Source: Deminuibacter sp966424055 (GTDB lineage: Bacteria > Bacteroidota > Bacteroidia > Chitinophagales > Chitinophagaceae). Taken from it: a stretch of 64,000 nucleotides of DNA. The stretch lies in contig CBJLMB010000035.1 of the NCBI GenBank assembly GCA_966424055.1, positions 6,801 to 70,800 on the forward strand. The letters run 5' to 3'. Positions 1 to 8,816 of the stretch are shown here, piece after piece. The notes beneath the pieces are model-generated. The model did no database searches and was not told the origin of the DNA. It saw nothing but the letters and a program-made list of their open reading frames with translations. Position 1 is the first letter of the stretch; each line of letters starts with the position of its first letter. Made by a program: the position numbers and the translations under genes.

Positions 1-696
1 CACATACATATTTTCCCTTTCCAGCTCCCATATTTCTTCGCAAACAGCGTCCAGGAAATAGCGGTCGTGCGTTACCAGCAGCAGCGTTACATTTTCCTGG
101 TTGAGATAATGCTCCAGCCATTCGATCATTTCCACGTCGAGGTGGTTGGTAGGCTCGTCCATCATCAGCAGTGTATGCTTATGATCAAAGCCGATATCGA
201 TCAGTGTTTTAGCCAGGGCTACCCTTTTACGCTGGCCACCGCTTAACTGGCTTACAGCAGTGCCGAGGTGATGGATATTGAGCCGGCCCAGTATCTGTTT
301 CACCTTAGCCTCAAAATCCCAGGCACCGGCCTCATCCATATGGGTGATGGCATCTGCAAGTGCATGGCCATCGCCGCTTTCCGTAGCTGATTCATATTGC
401 TTGATCACCTGCATAATGGGATGCGCCAGGTGAAAAATATTTTCCAGTACCGACCGGTTTTCTTCAAACTGCGGGTCCTGTTCAAACAGGGCTACCGTAA
501 CATCCTTATTGATCCAGAGCTTGCCTTCATCTGCCGTTTCCCTGCCTGTGAGTATACGCAGCAATGTGCTTTTACCCACACCATTGCGGGCGATCAGTGC
601 AATTTTATCTCCCTCATTGATGTGAAAAGAAATATTCCTGAACAGGGGCGATACGCCGAAACTCTTGGTTAATCCTTCTGCTGAAACATAATGCAT
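1..696 (-). CDS. ABC-F family ATP-binding protein (partial, N-terminal part)
   Basis: The first 232 residues are in the window and the C-terminus lies beyond base 1. The reading starts MHYVSAEGLTKSFG at 696. It has a Walker A (ARNGVGKST, near residue 36), the ABC signature LSGGQRKRVALAK and Walker B LLMMDEPTNHLDV, followed by the switch histidine in LLVTHDRYFLD. The DEPTNHLD form and the absence of membrane segments fit the ABC-F class: soluble twin-cassette ATPases that act on ribosomes (translation factors or antibiotic-resistance proteins) rather than in transport. The first P-loop residue is Ala instead of Gly, which the Walker consensus permits. Only the first cassette is visible, so the subfamily (Uup, EttA, YdiF-like) cannot be fixed. 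Confidence 0.9.
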   Translation of the reverse strand, partial: MHYVSAEGLTKSFGVSPLFRNISFHINEGDKIALIARNGVGKSTLLRILTGRETADEGKLWINKDVTVALFEQDPQFEENRSVLENIFHLAHPIMQVIKQYESATESGDGHALADAITHMDEAGAWDFEAKVKQILGRLNIHHLGTAVSQLSGGQRKRVALAKTLIDIGFDHKHTLLMMDEPTNHLDVEMIEWLEHYLNQENVTLLLVTHDRYFLDAVCEEIWELERENMYV

Positions 697-759
697 GCCG
701 CAAAGATAGCACACTTACCAATGGCGGGATCATTAATGTGCTTTGCAACAGAGCAGGTG

Positions 760-1200
760 TTATGCCTGTACCGGCACTTTCACAGCCTGCCTTGCCAGCA
801 GCTTCCACTGCCCGTGCTGTTTTACCCAAACCAGCAGTATGTCAAGTTTTACTGTGCCTGGTTTACCACTGTCATTGGTTTGTGCGGAGAGGGTATGCCT
901 GACAATAGCTGTATTGCCCACCACCTTAACAGATTGGTTGGTGAGGTCGATGCGCACAAAATCCGATTCACCGCTTACCAGTGCAGCTATAAAAGCTGTC
1001 TGATCCTGCACTTTCCCGCTGGAATGGCCATAACTCAGCTCCGGTACTGTAATACCGGCCAGTGTGGTTTTATCTGCATCAACCATTGCCTTACGCAGGG
1101 TTTCCACTGCAGCAGCCACCTCTTTTTCGTCTTTTGTTTGTGCCATGACAGCAGTTGCCAGTGATAAGCAGAATATACCGGAAAGCAATACCTTTTTCAT
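760..1200 (-). CDS. Secreted NTF2-like (SnoaL/DUF4440-type) protein
   Basis: This 146-residue protein has a clear signal peptide (MKKVLLSGIFCLSLATAVMAQ, cleavage after about residue 21). A single small alpha+beta domain follows, with the pattern of DUF4440/NTF2-like proteins: an N-terminal helix (EKEVAAAVETLRKAMVDADKTTLAGI), a central ELSYGHSSGKVQDQTAFIAAL stretch and C-terminal strands ending in WKLLARQAVKV. Such domains bind small molecules or act as simple lyases or isomerases; no catalytic residue can be assigned here. It is probably periplasmic. It is followed by the SAM hydrolase gene's upstream neighbour on the same strand, but the 60-90 base gaps do not prove an operon. Confidence 0.8.
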   Translation of the reverse strand: MKKVLLSGIFCLSLATAVMAQTKDEKEVAAAVETLRKAMVDADKTTLAGITVPELSYGHSSGKVQDQTAFIAALVSGESDFVRIDLTNQSVKVVGNTAIVRHTLSAQTNDSGKPGTVKLDILLVWVKQHGQWKLLARQAVKVPVQA

Positions 1201-1292
1201 ATTTCAGCGTTTAATTGGTTAATCGGGCAATGAAAATAGAGAAAAAAAAGAAACCGGCAGGAAGCAGTGGTGCATTTACAGCAGCCTTATAA

Positions 1293-2120
1293 TTATTCAA
1301 AAAATATGCGCACTGTCTGGTAAAACCATTTGTTTTGCATGGGTGCATTTTGCTGGTGCATGGTTTCTGAATACCCCTGTAAACCAAACAGCCCGGCCAT
1401 ATTGCCTTTATTGATCGCGATCTCGAGGTAGTCGGCAGAATTAAACCAGGCCAGCTTTTCGCCCGGTGAAGCATCGGCATAATTGCTGCTTAGTGTGTCA
1501 ATGATTTCATTGCGGGTGAAAACGATCTTGAATTTGCGGCCACGCCGCTGCTCTTCAAATTCGGCGCGGGTGATATTAACGACAACGTTTTCAAAATTAT
1601 CAATGAAAATGATCTGTCCCTCCATCCAGTCGGGACCGATGGTAGAGCGCAGCGGGTATTTTTCTTCAATATTATCAATAACAGTGCCCACCTCCTCCAG
1701 TGCTGCCCCGCGGCCCAGCCGGTGCAGTGCTGCTGCCAGCGGACGGGTACAATGCAATACACCCAGGTTACCCTGGGCCGGTATAGGCACAGCCACCAGT
1801 TGTGCAGGCTTATGACCGGTGATCATGGTAAGCACGCCATTGTCGGGACAGGCGATCCACTGGTCGTTGTGCGCAGCAATCAGCATATGAAGGGGCATAG
1901 ATTCAAACAGGTTCACCAGTACCAGATGGGTACTGCCTGCAGGAAAATGCTTAAAGGCATTGCCGCATACATAAGCAGCCTGCAGGTAATTGAAGGGAGA
2001 TAAAGTATGGGAGATATCTGCAATATTCCATAAAGGATCAACTGATAACAGTTGTCCCTTTATGGCGCCTACTATATAATCATTCTGGCCAATATCTGTT
2101 GTAAGAGTTAGTACAGGCAT
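1293..2120 (-). CDS. SAM hydroxide adenosyltransferase (DUF62 / chlorinase-fluorinase superfamily)
   Basis: A 275-residue cytoplasmic protein. Its N-terminus, TLTTDIGQNDYIVGAIKG, matches the family motif TLTTDFGxxDxYVGxxKG with the two aspartates that bind the SAM ribose. The C-terminal domain has FIDNFENVVVNITRAEF, corresponding to the family IDxFGNxxTN segment. Members related to the halogenases but lacking their halide pocket split S-adenosylmethionine with water-derived hydroxide, giving adenosine and methionine. The length is normal for the family. The ATG at 2120 directly begins the conserved core, so the start is firm. The physiological role is not established for most members. Confidence 0.88.
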   Translation of the reverse strand: MPVLTLTTDIGQNDYIVGAIKGQLLSVDPLWNIADISHTLSPFNYLQAAYVCGNAFKHFPAGSTHLVLVNLFESMPLHMLIAAHNDQWIACPDNGVLTMITGHKPAQLVAVPIPAQGNLGVLHCTRPLAAALHRLGRGAALEEVGTVIDNIEEKYPLRSTIGPDWMEGQIIFIDNFENVVVNITRAEFEEQRRGRKFKIVFTRNEIIDTLSSNYADASPGEKLAWFNSADYLEIAINKGNMAGLFGLQGYSETMHQQNAPMQNKWFYQTVRIFFE

Positions 2121-2147
2121 CTATAAAAACGAGCAAAGATGGTATAT

Positions 2148-2954
2148 TTATTTAACCAGTTCACCGTTTTTATAATAGAATTTTCTAACCAGCTTATCGG
2201 CAAGTGCGGGGAAAAAGCGGTTCATGAACACAGCCTGGCGGCCTGTTCCGGTGAGTACCATGGTGCGCCTGCGCTTTTCAATGGCGTTGACAATATGTAC
2301 TGCACAGTCTTCGGCACTCATCATTTTACCTTCATCCATCAGCGATTCGGCCTGTGGCAGTGCATCTTTATTCAATGCCACATTACGGATATTGGAAGCC
2401 GTAAAACCGGGGCAAACCCACATCACATTCACGCCCCTGTCCATCAGCTCGGTGCGCAATGCTTCCAGCCATCCATTCACGGCAAATTTAGAGGCTGAGT
2501 AGCCGCTGCGGCCCGGTAGTCCGCGGTAACCGGCCACAGAAGAAACCCCTACAATGGTGCCTTTTTGAGCAATGATATAAGGCAGGGCGAACTTGGTACA
2601 GTAAACAGTACCCCAGAAATTGATATCCATCACCCGCCGGAGCGTATCCAGTTCGGCCTCTTCAAACAGGGCACGCATAGAGATGCCGGCATTGTTTATG
2701 AGGATATCAACCGTACCATAGGTTTTTACCACTTCTTTTATAAACATTTCGCAATCATGCTCATTGCTTACATCAGCTGTATGCGCTATGAAAGATTTGC
2801 CCGAATAGAGCTTCTGCAACTGGTATAGTTTATCAAAATTGCGGCCACAGGTTGCCACTTTGGCGCCGCTTTGCAAAAAAATATCGACCAATGCCCTTCC
2901 GATACCTTCAGATCCGCCCGTAATAATCACCACCTTATTTGTAAAATCTCCCAT
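2148..2954 (-). CDS. SDR family oxidoreductase
   Basis: A 268-residue classical short-chain dehydrogenase. The NAD(P)-binding motif TGGSEGIG lies at residues 12-19, NNAG near residue 90, the catalytic Ser in VGVSSVAGYRG and the Tyr-Lys pair in GYSASK. The open frame continues upstream to 3152, but that extension would run into the tRNA-Lys gene and its promoter, so the ATG at 2954 (MGDFTNKVVIITGG) is the sensible start. The hydrophobic tail RFFPALADKLVRKFYYKNG resembles that of membrane-associated SDRs acting on lipids or sterols; the substrate is unknown. It ends 27 bases before the start of the SAM hydrolase gene. Confidence 0.9.
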   Translation of the reverse strand: MGDFTNKVVIITGGSEGIGRALVDIFLQSGAKVATCGRNFDKLYQLQKLYSGKSFIAHTADVSNEHDCEMFIKEVVKTYGTVDILINNAGISMRALFEEAELDTLRRVMDINFWGTVYCTKFALPYIIAQKGTIVGVSSVAGYRGLPGRSGYSASKFAVNGWLEALRTELMDRGVNVMWVCPGFTASNIRNVALNKDALPQAESLMDEGKMMSAEDCAVHIVNAIEKRRRTMVLTGTGRQAVFMNRFFPALADKLVRKFYYKNGELVK

Positions 2955-3045
2955 AGTGAATAATTGTGAAACAAAAATAGCTACTTCGGCGCGCAGAGCA
3001 GTTGGGTTGGGAAAGAGATTTTTTAAAATTTTTTTCGCTAAAAAT

Positions 3046-3075
3046 TTGGAGCATAACTCATTATTCCTACCTTTG
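3046..3075 (+). promoter_or_regulatory. Bacteroidota-type promoter of tRNA-Lys
   Basis: TTTG (3045-3048) is followed after exactly 19 bases by TACCTTTG (3068-3075), an exact match to the primary sigma consensus of the phylum (TTTG at -33, TAnnTTTG at -7). Transcription should start near 3081, giving a leader of about 45 bases before the tRNA. This is the best promoter in the window and a reference for judging the others. Confidence 0.8.
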
Positions 3076-3125
3076 CACTCCCAAAATGACAGAGGCAACC
3101 TGCCGCTATTCATTATCAAGGGAAT

Positions 3126-3198
3126 GATTCCGTAGCTCAGTTGGTAGAGCAATACACTTTTAATGTATGGGTCCTGGGTTCGAGTCCCAGCGGGATCA
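3126..3198 (+). tRNA. tRNA-Lys (anticodon TTT)
   Basis: A complete cloverleaf. The acceptor arm GATTCCG pairs with CGGGATC (one T-G pair), the D arm carries AGCTCAGTTGGTAGAGC, the anticodon stem is ATACA/TGTAT with loop CTTTTAA and anticodon TTT, and the T arm has GGTTCGAGTCC. The discriminator base is A. The genome does not encode the full CCA (ACA follows), which is common in Bacteroidota. An exact promoter lies upstream and a hairpin terminator directly downstream, so it is a single-gene unit. Confidence 0.97.
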
Positions 3199-3199
3199 C

Positions 3200-3230
3200 A
3201 AAATAGCGTCTCAATGACGCTATTTTTGTT
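3200..3230 (+). terminator. Terminator of tRNA-Lys
   Basis: A perfect 11-bp stem (3200-3210 with 3216-3226), a five-base loop TCAAT, and a run of T that overlaps the stem end and continues to 3230. It begins two bases after the tRNA. Confidence 0.85.
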
Positions 3231-3542
3231 TCAAAGGGATAGCGCTTCTGTTTGAAGACATATTTTGGGGGCTGAAAATCAATTCTCCATTGCTTACGCA
3301 AAAGCAAAAATGCAAAGCTTTGACAACATCAGCACTGGTCTCATTACTCACCCAGAATATTTATTCATGCAATATTTCAAATTCCAAACTATGTTTCGGG
3401 CGCGCCCATTCTTTTTTTGCACCATCAACCGCACTTTGCACACATACATTTCCGCAGTTCTTCCAAAATAATCTATCACCAAATTCTAAATAAAGGGATG
3501 CCCTGTAACAAGACAGCCTTCAAAATTTATATAAAAACTGAT
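3231..3542. other. Non-coding gap after tRNA-Lys
   Basis: No gene is supported here. Two short overlapping frames (68 and 67 codons, 3265-3493) have compositions unlike real proteins and no recognisable domain. Base composition drops from here on compared with the genes before the tRNA. The gap could hold the edge of an inserted segment, but no repeat of the tRNA 3' end was found by eye. Confidence 0.4.
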
Positions 3543-4523
3543 TTACGAAAACAATGCTTTCTTTAATGCCAAAGCACCTTGCTGCGAAGAAAATTTAACG
3601 GCTTCAATGTGGTCAAGTGGATTTAATAAACCATAATCATGGATAAAACCGTTGTATGTCTCAATCGTGGTAGGAACTCCAGCTTCGTCCAATTTACGGG
3701 CATAAGCCAAACCTTCATCAAAAAGAATATCGTTTTCTGCCAATTGTACCAATGCCGGCGGAAGTCCTTTCAGTTCTTCCAATGTGGCATTAAACGGTGT
3801 TGCGTAATATTCTTTTCGTTTTTCGGCATCGGGTAAATAGTTGTCCCACATCCATTTCATCAGTGAGGCTGTTAAAAATCTGCCATCTGCATACTTCTGC
3901 CAAGAGCCACGGGTAAAATCCGCATCGGTTACAGGCCATAAAAGCAACTGGAATTTTATTTTTGGGCCACCTTTATCTTTCGCCATCAAACAAAGTACGG
4001 CAGTCATATTTCCGCCTACACTGTTTCCTGCTGCGGCTAAGTTTTTACCATCAACGCCAATTTCAGCACCGTTTTCAGCCACCCATTTTGTTGCGGCATA
4101 AATCTGGTTGATAGCTACCGGATATTTTGCTTCAGGTGATGGTGTATAATCTGTAAAAACAGCAGCGGCTCCGCTGTTTACTACCAAATCTCTTACCAGT
4201 CTTCTGTGGGTTGGGTAATCGCCCAATATCCAGCCGCCACCGTGGGTGAACATAAAAACAGGGAGGTTTTCAGAAGCTGCATTTGCAGGTTTTACAATGT
4301 GGATGTTTACTGTGATACCGTCCTGGGTAATTTCTCTTTCTGTTTCCACAATGTCTGAAAAATCGAACGTTACTGACTTTTGCGCATCAACCAACACCTG
4401 TCTTGCATCCTCTGGCGTCATTGTTTCTAATGGCTTACCTCCACTGTTGTTGAGTGCATTTAGAAATTCTCTGATTTGTCTTAAAATTTGCGGGTCTTTT
4501 TCCGCTGGTAAGAACTGTGCCAT
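3543..4523 (-). CDS. Alpha/beta hydrolase, hormone-sensitive-lipase family esterase
   Basis: A 326-residue cytoplasmic protein with no signal peptide. The oxyanion motif HGGGW is at residues 94-98 and the nucleophile elbow GNSVG at 166-170, so Ser168 is the nucleophile. The acid is probably Asp265 (AENDILFDEG) and the base His295 (GFIHDYG). This order and spacing define family IV (HSL-type) carboxylesterases, which cleave short-chain acyl esters. It is the last gene of a minus-strand set (epimerase, AraC, DJ-1-like, esterase), 55 bases after the DJ-1 gene. Base composition is clearly more AT-rich than the genes before the tRNA, suggesting acquisition. Confidence 0.88.
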   Translation of the reverse strand: MAQFLPAEKDPQILRQIREFLNALNNSGGKPLETMTPEDARQVLVDAQKSVTFDFSDIVETEREITQDGITVNIHIVKPANAASENLPVFMFTHGGGWILGDYPTHRRLVRDLVVNSGAAAVFTDYTPSPEAKYPVAINQIYAATKWVAENGAEIGVDGKNLAAAGNSVGGNMTAVLCLMAKDKGGPKIKFQLLLWPVTDADFTRGSWQKYADGRFLTASLMKWMWDNYLPDAEKRKEYYATPFNATLEELKGLPPALVQLAENDILFDEGLAYARKLDEAGVPTTIETYNGFIHDYGLLNPLDHIEAVKFSSQQGALALKKALFS

Positions 4524-4578
4524 TGTGTAAATTTTAAATTGTTAATAATGATTTGCATTTTATGTAATATGCGTCTAT

Positions 4579-5265
4579 CTATTTCTCTAATTCTTTTACA
4601 ACCACTTTTGCCATCTCTTTAGAACTGAAAGGATTTTGCCCTGTTATTAAATTCCCATCCACCACTACTTTTGAAGTCATTGGGATAAATGCCTTATCAT
4701 AAATTACACCTCTTTCTTTTAAAGATGCTTCCAAATTAAAAGGAACTTCTCTTTTTCTGCGGGCAATACTTTCTTCAAACCAATCAAAACCCGTTAGCTT
4801 TTTTCCTTTGATTAAATAAGTTCCATCAGACAATTTCACATTTAATAATCCACCTACGCCGTGGCAAATAGCTGCCACCATTTTTCCGCTTTCATATTGA
4901 CGGCTAATGATGGATTGCAAAGTGCTATCTTCCGGGAAGTCATACATCGTCGCGTGTCCGCCAGCCAGGTATACACAATCGAAACTTTCGTCCTGCAGTT
5001 CAGAAAGGCTTTTAGAATGGTTTAACTCATCCATAAAGCCTGGGCTTTCGTAATAGTCTTTTGAAATTTTGTCCAATACCAAAGGTTTCAGACTTTCTGG
5101 GTCTAGGGGAACGGTTCTACCTTTCGGACTTGCTATGGTGATATTCCAGCCTTTTTCTTTGGCTGCGTGGTAAATATGTGTCAGCTCGCCAAGCCATAAG
5201 CCCGTTTTCAGTTTACCGCTTTTGTACATTCCTACGTTGGTTACTATTAACAGGAGTTTTTTCAT
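4579..5265 (-). CDS. DJ-1/PfpI (type 1 glutamine amidotransferase-like) protein
   Basis: A 228-residue protein starting MKKLLLIVTN. The nucleophile is Cys134 in AAICHGVGG, preceded by the Glu27 of GLWLGELTH and the AGGHATMYDF loop. This arrangement is that of the Hsp31/YajL-like branch of the DJ-1 superfamily, whose members act as glyoxalase III, protein deglycases or chaperones. No amidotransferase partner domain is present. It sits between an AraC-family gene and an esterase on the same strand, a common stress-response neighbourhood. The substrate is unknown. Confidence 0.88.
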   Translation of the reverse strand: MKKLLLIVTNVGMYKSGKLKTGLWLGELTHIYHAAKEKGWNITIASPKGRTVPLDPESLKPLVLDKISKDYYESPGFMDELNHSKSLSELQDESFDCVYLAGGHATMYDFPEDSTLQSIISRQYESGKMVAAICHGVGGLLNVKLSDGTYLIKGKKLTGFDWFEESIARRKREVPFNLEASLKERGVIYDKAFIPMTSKVVVDGNLITGQNPFSSKEMAKVVVKELEK

Positions 5266-5502
5266 TTTTAGGGAATTTGGTATTGATGAGCAACAAAATT
5301 CGTTCTAAAAAATAAGGCACCTGTAACACAATCACGGGAGTTTGTAACGGTATCTCTGAAAATGAGCATTAGTTCCTGATATACACTTTCTCCAATGGCA
5401 CCCTGCAACGTTCCTCCCAATGGACTTCTCACGGTCATATACCCGCACAGAACAGGGGGCAAGCAAGTGTTTTTACTAATTCATCAATCTTGTTCTTAGA
5501 TG

Positions 5503-6437
5503 TTAATTAAACGATGCCCTGAAATCTAAAGGAGACACAGTAGTTCTGCTTTTGAACAGACGGTGAAAGGATTGCGGATGCTCAAACCCCAGCTCGCAGG
5601 CAATTTCTGAAACGGATTTATTCGTTGTAGAAAGCAGTTCTTTTGCTTTTTCTATTACCCTGTTTTGTATATGCTGTTGTGTAGTTTGGCCGGTCTGTAC
5701 CCTGAGCATATCACTCAAATAATTGGGGCTTAAATGCAATTCTCCTGCTACATACTGGACAGTAGGAATGCCTTTTGTCAATAATTGTTCACTTTTAAAA
5801 TAATCATCCAGCAGCGTTTCCAATTTAACGAGCAAATCGTTATTGGCTTTTTTCCTTGTCAAAAACTGCCGATTGTAAAAACGGTCGCAATACTTCAAGA
5901 GCAAATCAATATTAGATACCAGTAAATCCTGCGTAAAAGCATCCATATTAGCATCTATTTCACGGGACACGTTTTCTATAATGTCCATCACCGACTTTTC
6001 TTCTTTTTCTGAAAGAAACAGGGCTTCGTTGGTAGCATAAGAAAAATAGCCGTATTCTCTTATGGCTGCGGCCAATGGATAGCTTTGCAGAAAGTCGGGA
6101 TGAACGACCAATACAAAACCTTTTACCCGTTCAGCAATACGTCCTCGAACTGCAACACCTGGTGGGGGGCGATGAAGTACATGATCCCCTCATCAAAATC
6201 ATAATATTGTTGCCCGTATTTGCATTTTCCGCCAGCACAGTCTTTCTTTATGGCAACCACATAGAAATTCGTGGTTATCGCACTTAAGATGGTGTCCGGC
6301 TCCAGCTTCACTTCATCAAAATTGAATACACTGATCAGCGGATTGGATGGTTTACCTAATCCCAGGAACTGATGTAGCGCACTGATAGATGAAACTTTTG
6401 AAGGAGCTTTCATTTGCTGGTTTTCAGATTTATACAT
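5503..6437 (-). pseudogene. AraC family regulator gene with a single-base frameshift
   Basis: Two adjoining minus-strand frames encode one protein. The upstream frame (6437-6123) gives an AraC-type sensor domain starting MYKSENQQMKAP and ends ...FEDVLLNG-stop. The downstream frame continues directly with (K)GFVLVVHPDFLQSYPLA and ends with two helix-turn-helix units (VQYVAGELHLSPNYLSDML and VSEIACELGFEHPQSFHRLF). Adding one base at the GGG run (C run at 6126-6128 on the plus strand) restores a 311-residue protein, normal for the family. The downstream half has no ATG at its beginning (only TTG at 6111). Either the gene is newly broken or the assembly lost one G. Both halves look otherwise intact, which favours a recent event or an error. 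Confidence 0.8.
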
Positions 6438-6453
6438 TGCTAATTTACCGATT

Positions 6454-7392
6454 TTATTGTTGTACTGCTGCTTGATCGTCCTTAATTTGCTCCACCCCCT
6501 GTTTATAGGATGTTACCTTAAATTCAGGGAAACGTTTTCTGAACTTGGTGTCGTCAAACACATTGTCGTGTTCATATCTCGGCAATAGTTCCAGCAGTTC
6601 TTTCACCCCCTTATTAAATCTTGCCCCTATTTTAAAGACGAATTTTGGAACAATGGAATATTTCAGTTCTTTACCATAAATATCAGTAGCCAATGCAATA
6701 AATTGCTTGTATGTTGGGTGACTTTCATCAACAGGCAAATGCCAGGCCTGTCCGAAAGCATCGGGCGTATTACCGATTAGAGCGGTAGCACGGCTTGCAT
6801 CAGGTGTCCATATCAGGCTGCGTTTTTTGCGGTCGCTTAACGGCACTTTCAGTTTTTTATCTTCTTTAATATTATTGAAGATCAGCGTGCTGGTAATGCT
6901 CTGTGTTTTTCCGGGACCATAAAATTCAGGCGCACGGCAAATCACAGCTTCCAACCCACCAGACTGCATCTCTTTCAAAATCATTTCCGCCATTTCACGG
7001 CGAACTTTTCCCTTTCTGCCGATTGGGTCAAAAACAGTATCTTCCGTAAGCACCCTGTCGTCCTGCGGATACATATACGTGTTGTCAAAGAACACCAGTT
7101 TGGCGCCGTTGATTTTGCAGGCTTCAATTACGTTTCTTATAATAAGCGGAAACTGCTGCTCCCATAAATCTGAGCTGATAGGTAAGCCTAAAGTGAAATA
7201 GACAATCCCGCTACCCTTTACGGCTTCAATGGCTTTTTCACGGATAGATAAATCTGCTGGAAAAACCTCATCTGTATCATTTACCTTTTTAGCTTCGCGG
7301 CTCACAATCCTGATGTCGGAAGTAAAATTTCTTTTCAACTCTCTTGCCAATTCTTCGCCTATTTGTCCGTTAGCTCCTAATATCGTTTGCAT
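6454..7392 (-). CDS. NAD-dependent epimerase/dehydratase (atypical SDR)
   Basis: A 312-residue protein. The Rossmann motif is at the very N-terminus (MQTILGANGQIGEELAREL), which places the start at the ATG at 7392; the frame extends to a TTG at 7422, but the added residues precede the first strand. Later features fit atypical or extended SDRs of the NmrA/epimerase type: VYFTLGLP at the third strand, DNTYMY at the usual Ser/Thr-x-x-Tyr site, and REMAEMILKEM in place of the canonical YxxxK. The substrate is unknown. It lies 16 bases before the AraC gene and is probably the first gene of that group. Confidence 0.85.
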   Translation of the reverse strand: MQTILGANGQIGEELARELKRNFTSDIRIVSREAKKVNDTDEVFPADLSIREKAIEAVKGSGIVYFTLGLPISSDLWEQQFPLIIRNVIEACKINGAKLVFFDNTYMYPQDDRVLTEDTVFDPIGRKGKVRREMAEMILKEMQSGGLEAVICRAPEFYGPGKTQSITSTLIFNNIKEDKKLKVPLSDRKKRSLIWTPDASRATALIGNTPDAFGQAWHLPVDESHPTYKQFIALATDIYGKELKYSIVPKFVFKIGARFNKGVKELLELLPRYEHDNVFDDTKFRKRFPEFKVTSYKQGVEQIKDDQAAVQQ

Positions 7393-7422
7393 ATCTTCTG
7401 CAGCTTTTAAATTATAATACAA

Positions 7423-7772
7423 AGTTCAACAACCCGCCTGAGCGCAGGGTAGCTGAATTAACGAAAGTTGTAACATAATCTCTGTTACATCACCCGTTTC
7501 GACCACTTCATTTTCTTATCCGTGCAGGTGGATATTTCCAGTCAGGCTCACCCCAGGTTGTTGTTTCAATAACTGACTTTTGGTGAAAAATGACAGAAAC
7601 CCATATTCAGCATGACAATTTCTTATTCCCGAATTTTCTATTTCGCCAAAAGGAAGATAATCGCTGGTAATGTGCAGTCATCATAATTGCTAAAGCTGAT
7701 TACAGGAAAACGGGGCCCTATATTTCTTCCTGCATCACTGCATCATCCCAGCTCACGTTGAAAGGGAAAAAA
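7423..7772. other. Non-coding gap, possible boundary of the AT-rich segment
   Basis: No gene or clear signal is seen in about 350 bases. The stretch near 7510-7580 gives scattered protein-like fragments in reverse, without a continuous frame. It could be the worn end of a mobile element, but this cannot be supported from the sequence alone. Confidence 0.3.
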
Positions 7773-8816
7773 TTAATTAGCCGGATGGGCCCATCGTTGA
7801 CTGAGAAAGGTCTTGGCAGCGGGTACGAAATTACCGGCAGCATCTACCAATCCGCTGGGACGCCCCTTGCTATCCACCAGTCCGGATCCGTACGAGAAAA
7901 AGAATATAGGCCCCATCGATACGCGCTGATGAAATGCACAAAGCGTATCTACCAGTTCATTCAGTCCCTGAGTTAGTGTCTGGCCTTTTTTGTTGGGAAA
8001 TGCCTGGGGATTAAGAAAACCAAACTCTGTAACCCAAAGGGGCCGGGTACGACCTAACGCCCAAACGTCCTGCCGCAGAATAGCCATAACACCGGTACCT
8101 ACGCCGGAAGGGGATGGATAGATATGTGTACCATAACCATCTACCCTGTTAAGATAGTTGACACCATCGACGTCTTCTAACTGAGCAACGAGTTGGGCGG
8201 GGTTCAAAATTGGGCCTCCGTGGGCCATGCCAAAGGTAATGACCTTTGCCAGGGGATAAAAGGTGCGTAGTACCTGTGCTCCTGTTTGCAGGAAGTTTCC
8301 ATACCCGCGGAGCCAGGTCAATGTCTCGGCGGGAGTAAGCGCGCGGCCATCGGGCGCATCAGCGTTGTAGCAATGGTTGTCATCTTCATTACCGAACTCG
8401 ACCGCGTCTACCGGAAGACCGGCTGTTTTTATTGTTCCGAAAAGTTTGTGCAACCTATCGGCGAATTTTTTTAGGTTGATCTGGCTGAGTCGCTTTTCTT
8501 TCCATCCGCAGCGATTGGTGAAAAGTTCCCCATCATAGTCCTCATCCAGCTGCACGATGTTTATAAGCACATGTAGTCCTTGGTTCTTAGCCTGCTTTAT
8601 CTCCTCTACAAAATGGGTTATGCCGGCTTCGTTCCCTGAGCTTGGTCCGTCCCGGAACCAGGTTGCGCCCAGGGTGTGGATATTTCGCAGGGTTGTTTGC
8701 CATTCACCGGCATGTTGCATGCTCAGCTTAGGGCGGTCTATGCCAAGATCTGTAGCTTGTTGGGCCTCCACCCAGGCAGGAATGAGGATGATTAAGGTTA
8801 GAAGATATGCTTTCAT
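7773..8816 (-). CDS. Secreted (beta/alpha)8-barrel glycoside hydrolase-like protein
   Basis: A 347-residue protein with a signal peptide (MKAYLLTLIILIPAWVEAQ). The start is taken at the ATG at 8816; an upstream TTG-type extension adds residues before the signal. The body looks like a clan GH-A barrel: TLGATWFRDGP early, HVLINIVQLDEDYDG, then AVEFGNEDDNHCYN with the likely acid/base Glu, and LWVTEFGFLNP with the likely nucleophile Glu. These two NE and TEFG sites, about 130 residues apart, are typical of retaining clan-A glycosidases. The exact GH family and glycan cannot be told. It stands alone, without SusC/D genes next to it. Confidence 0.7.
   Translation of the reverse strand: MKAYLLTLIILIPAWVEAQQATDLGIDRPKLSMQHAGEWQTTLRNIHTLGATWFRDGPSSGNEAGITHFVEEIKQAKNQGLHVLINIVQLDEDYDGELFTNRCGWKEKRLSQINLKKFADRLHKLFGTIKTAGLPVDAVEFGNEDDNHCYNADAPDGRALTPAETLTWLRGYGNFLQTGAQVLRTFYPLAKVITFGMAHGGPILNPAQLVAQLEDVDGVNYLNRVDGYGTHIYPSPSGVGTGVMAILRQDVWALGRTRPLWVTEFGFLNPQAFPNKKGQTLTQGLNELVDTLCAFHQRVSMGPIFFFSYGSGLVDSKGRPSGLVDAAGNFVPAAKTFLSQRWAHPAN

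Noticed and set aside
1..696. Altered P-loop (Ala for first Gly) in the ABC-F protein as a sign of inactivity
   Set aside because: Ala is allowed at this position in the Walker A consensus.
691..1164. 157-codon plus-strand frame
   Set aside because: Antisense to the NTF2-like gene, which has a signal peptide and a recognisable fold.
3265..3493. Two short overlapping plus-strand frames after tRNA-Lys
   Set aside because: Composition is not protein-like, the frames overlap each other, and no start signal or domain is seen.
5268..5462. 64-codon minus-strand frame between the AraC and DJ-1 genes
   Set aside because: No domain, no good start, and a composition unlike the neighbours. It may be the leader of the DJ-1 mRNA.
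7510..7600. Possible insertion-sequence end
   Set aside because: Only weak resemblance; no inverted terminal repeat, no target duplication and no transposase frame.
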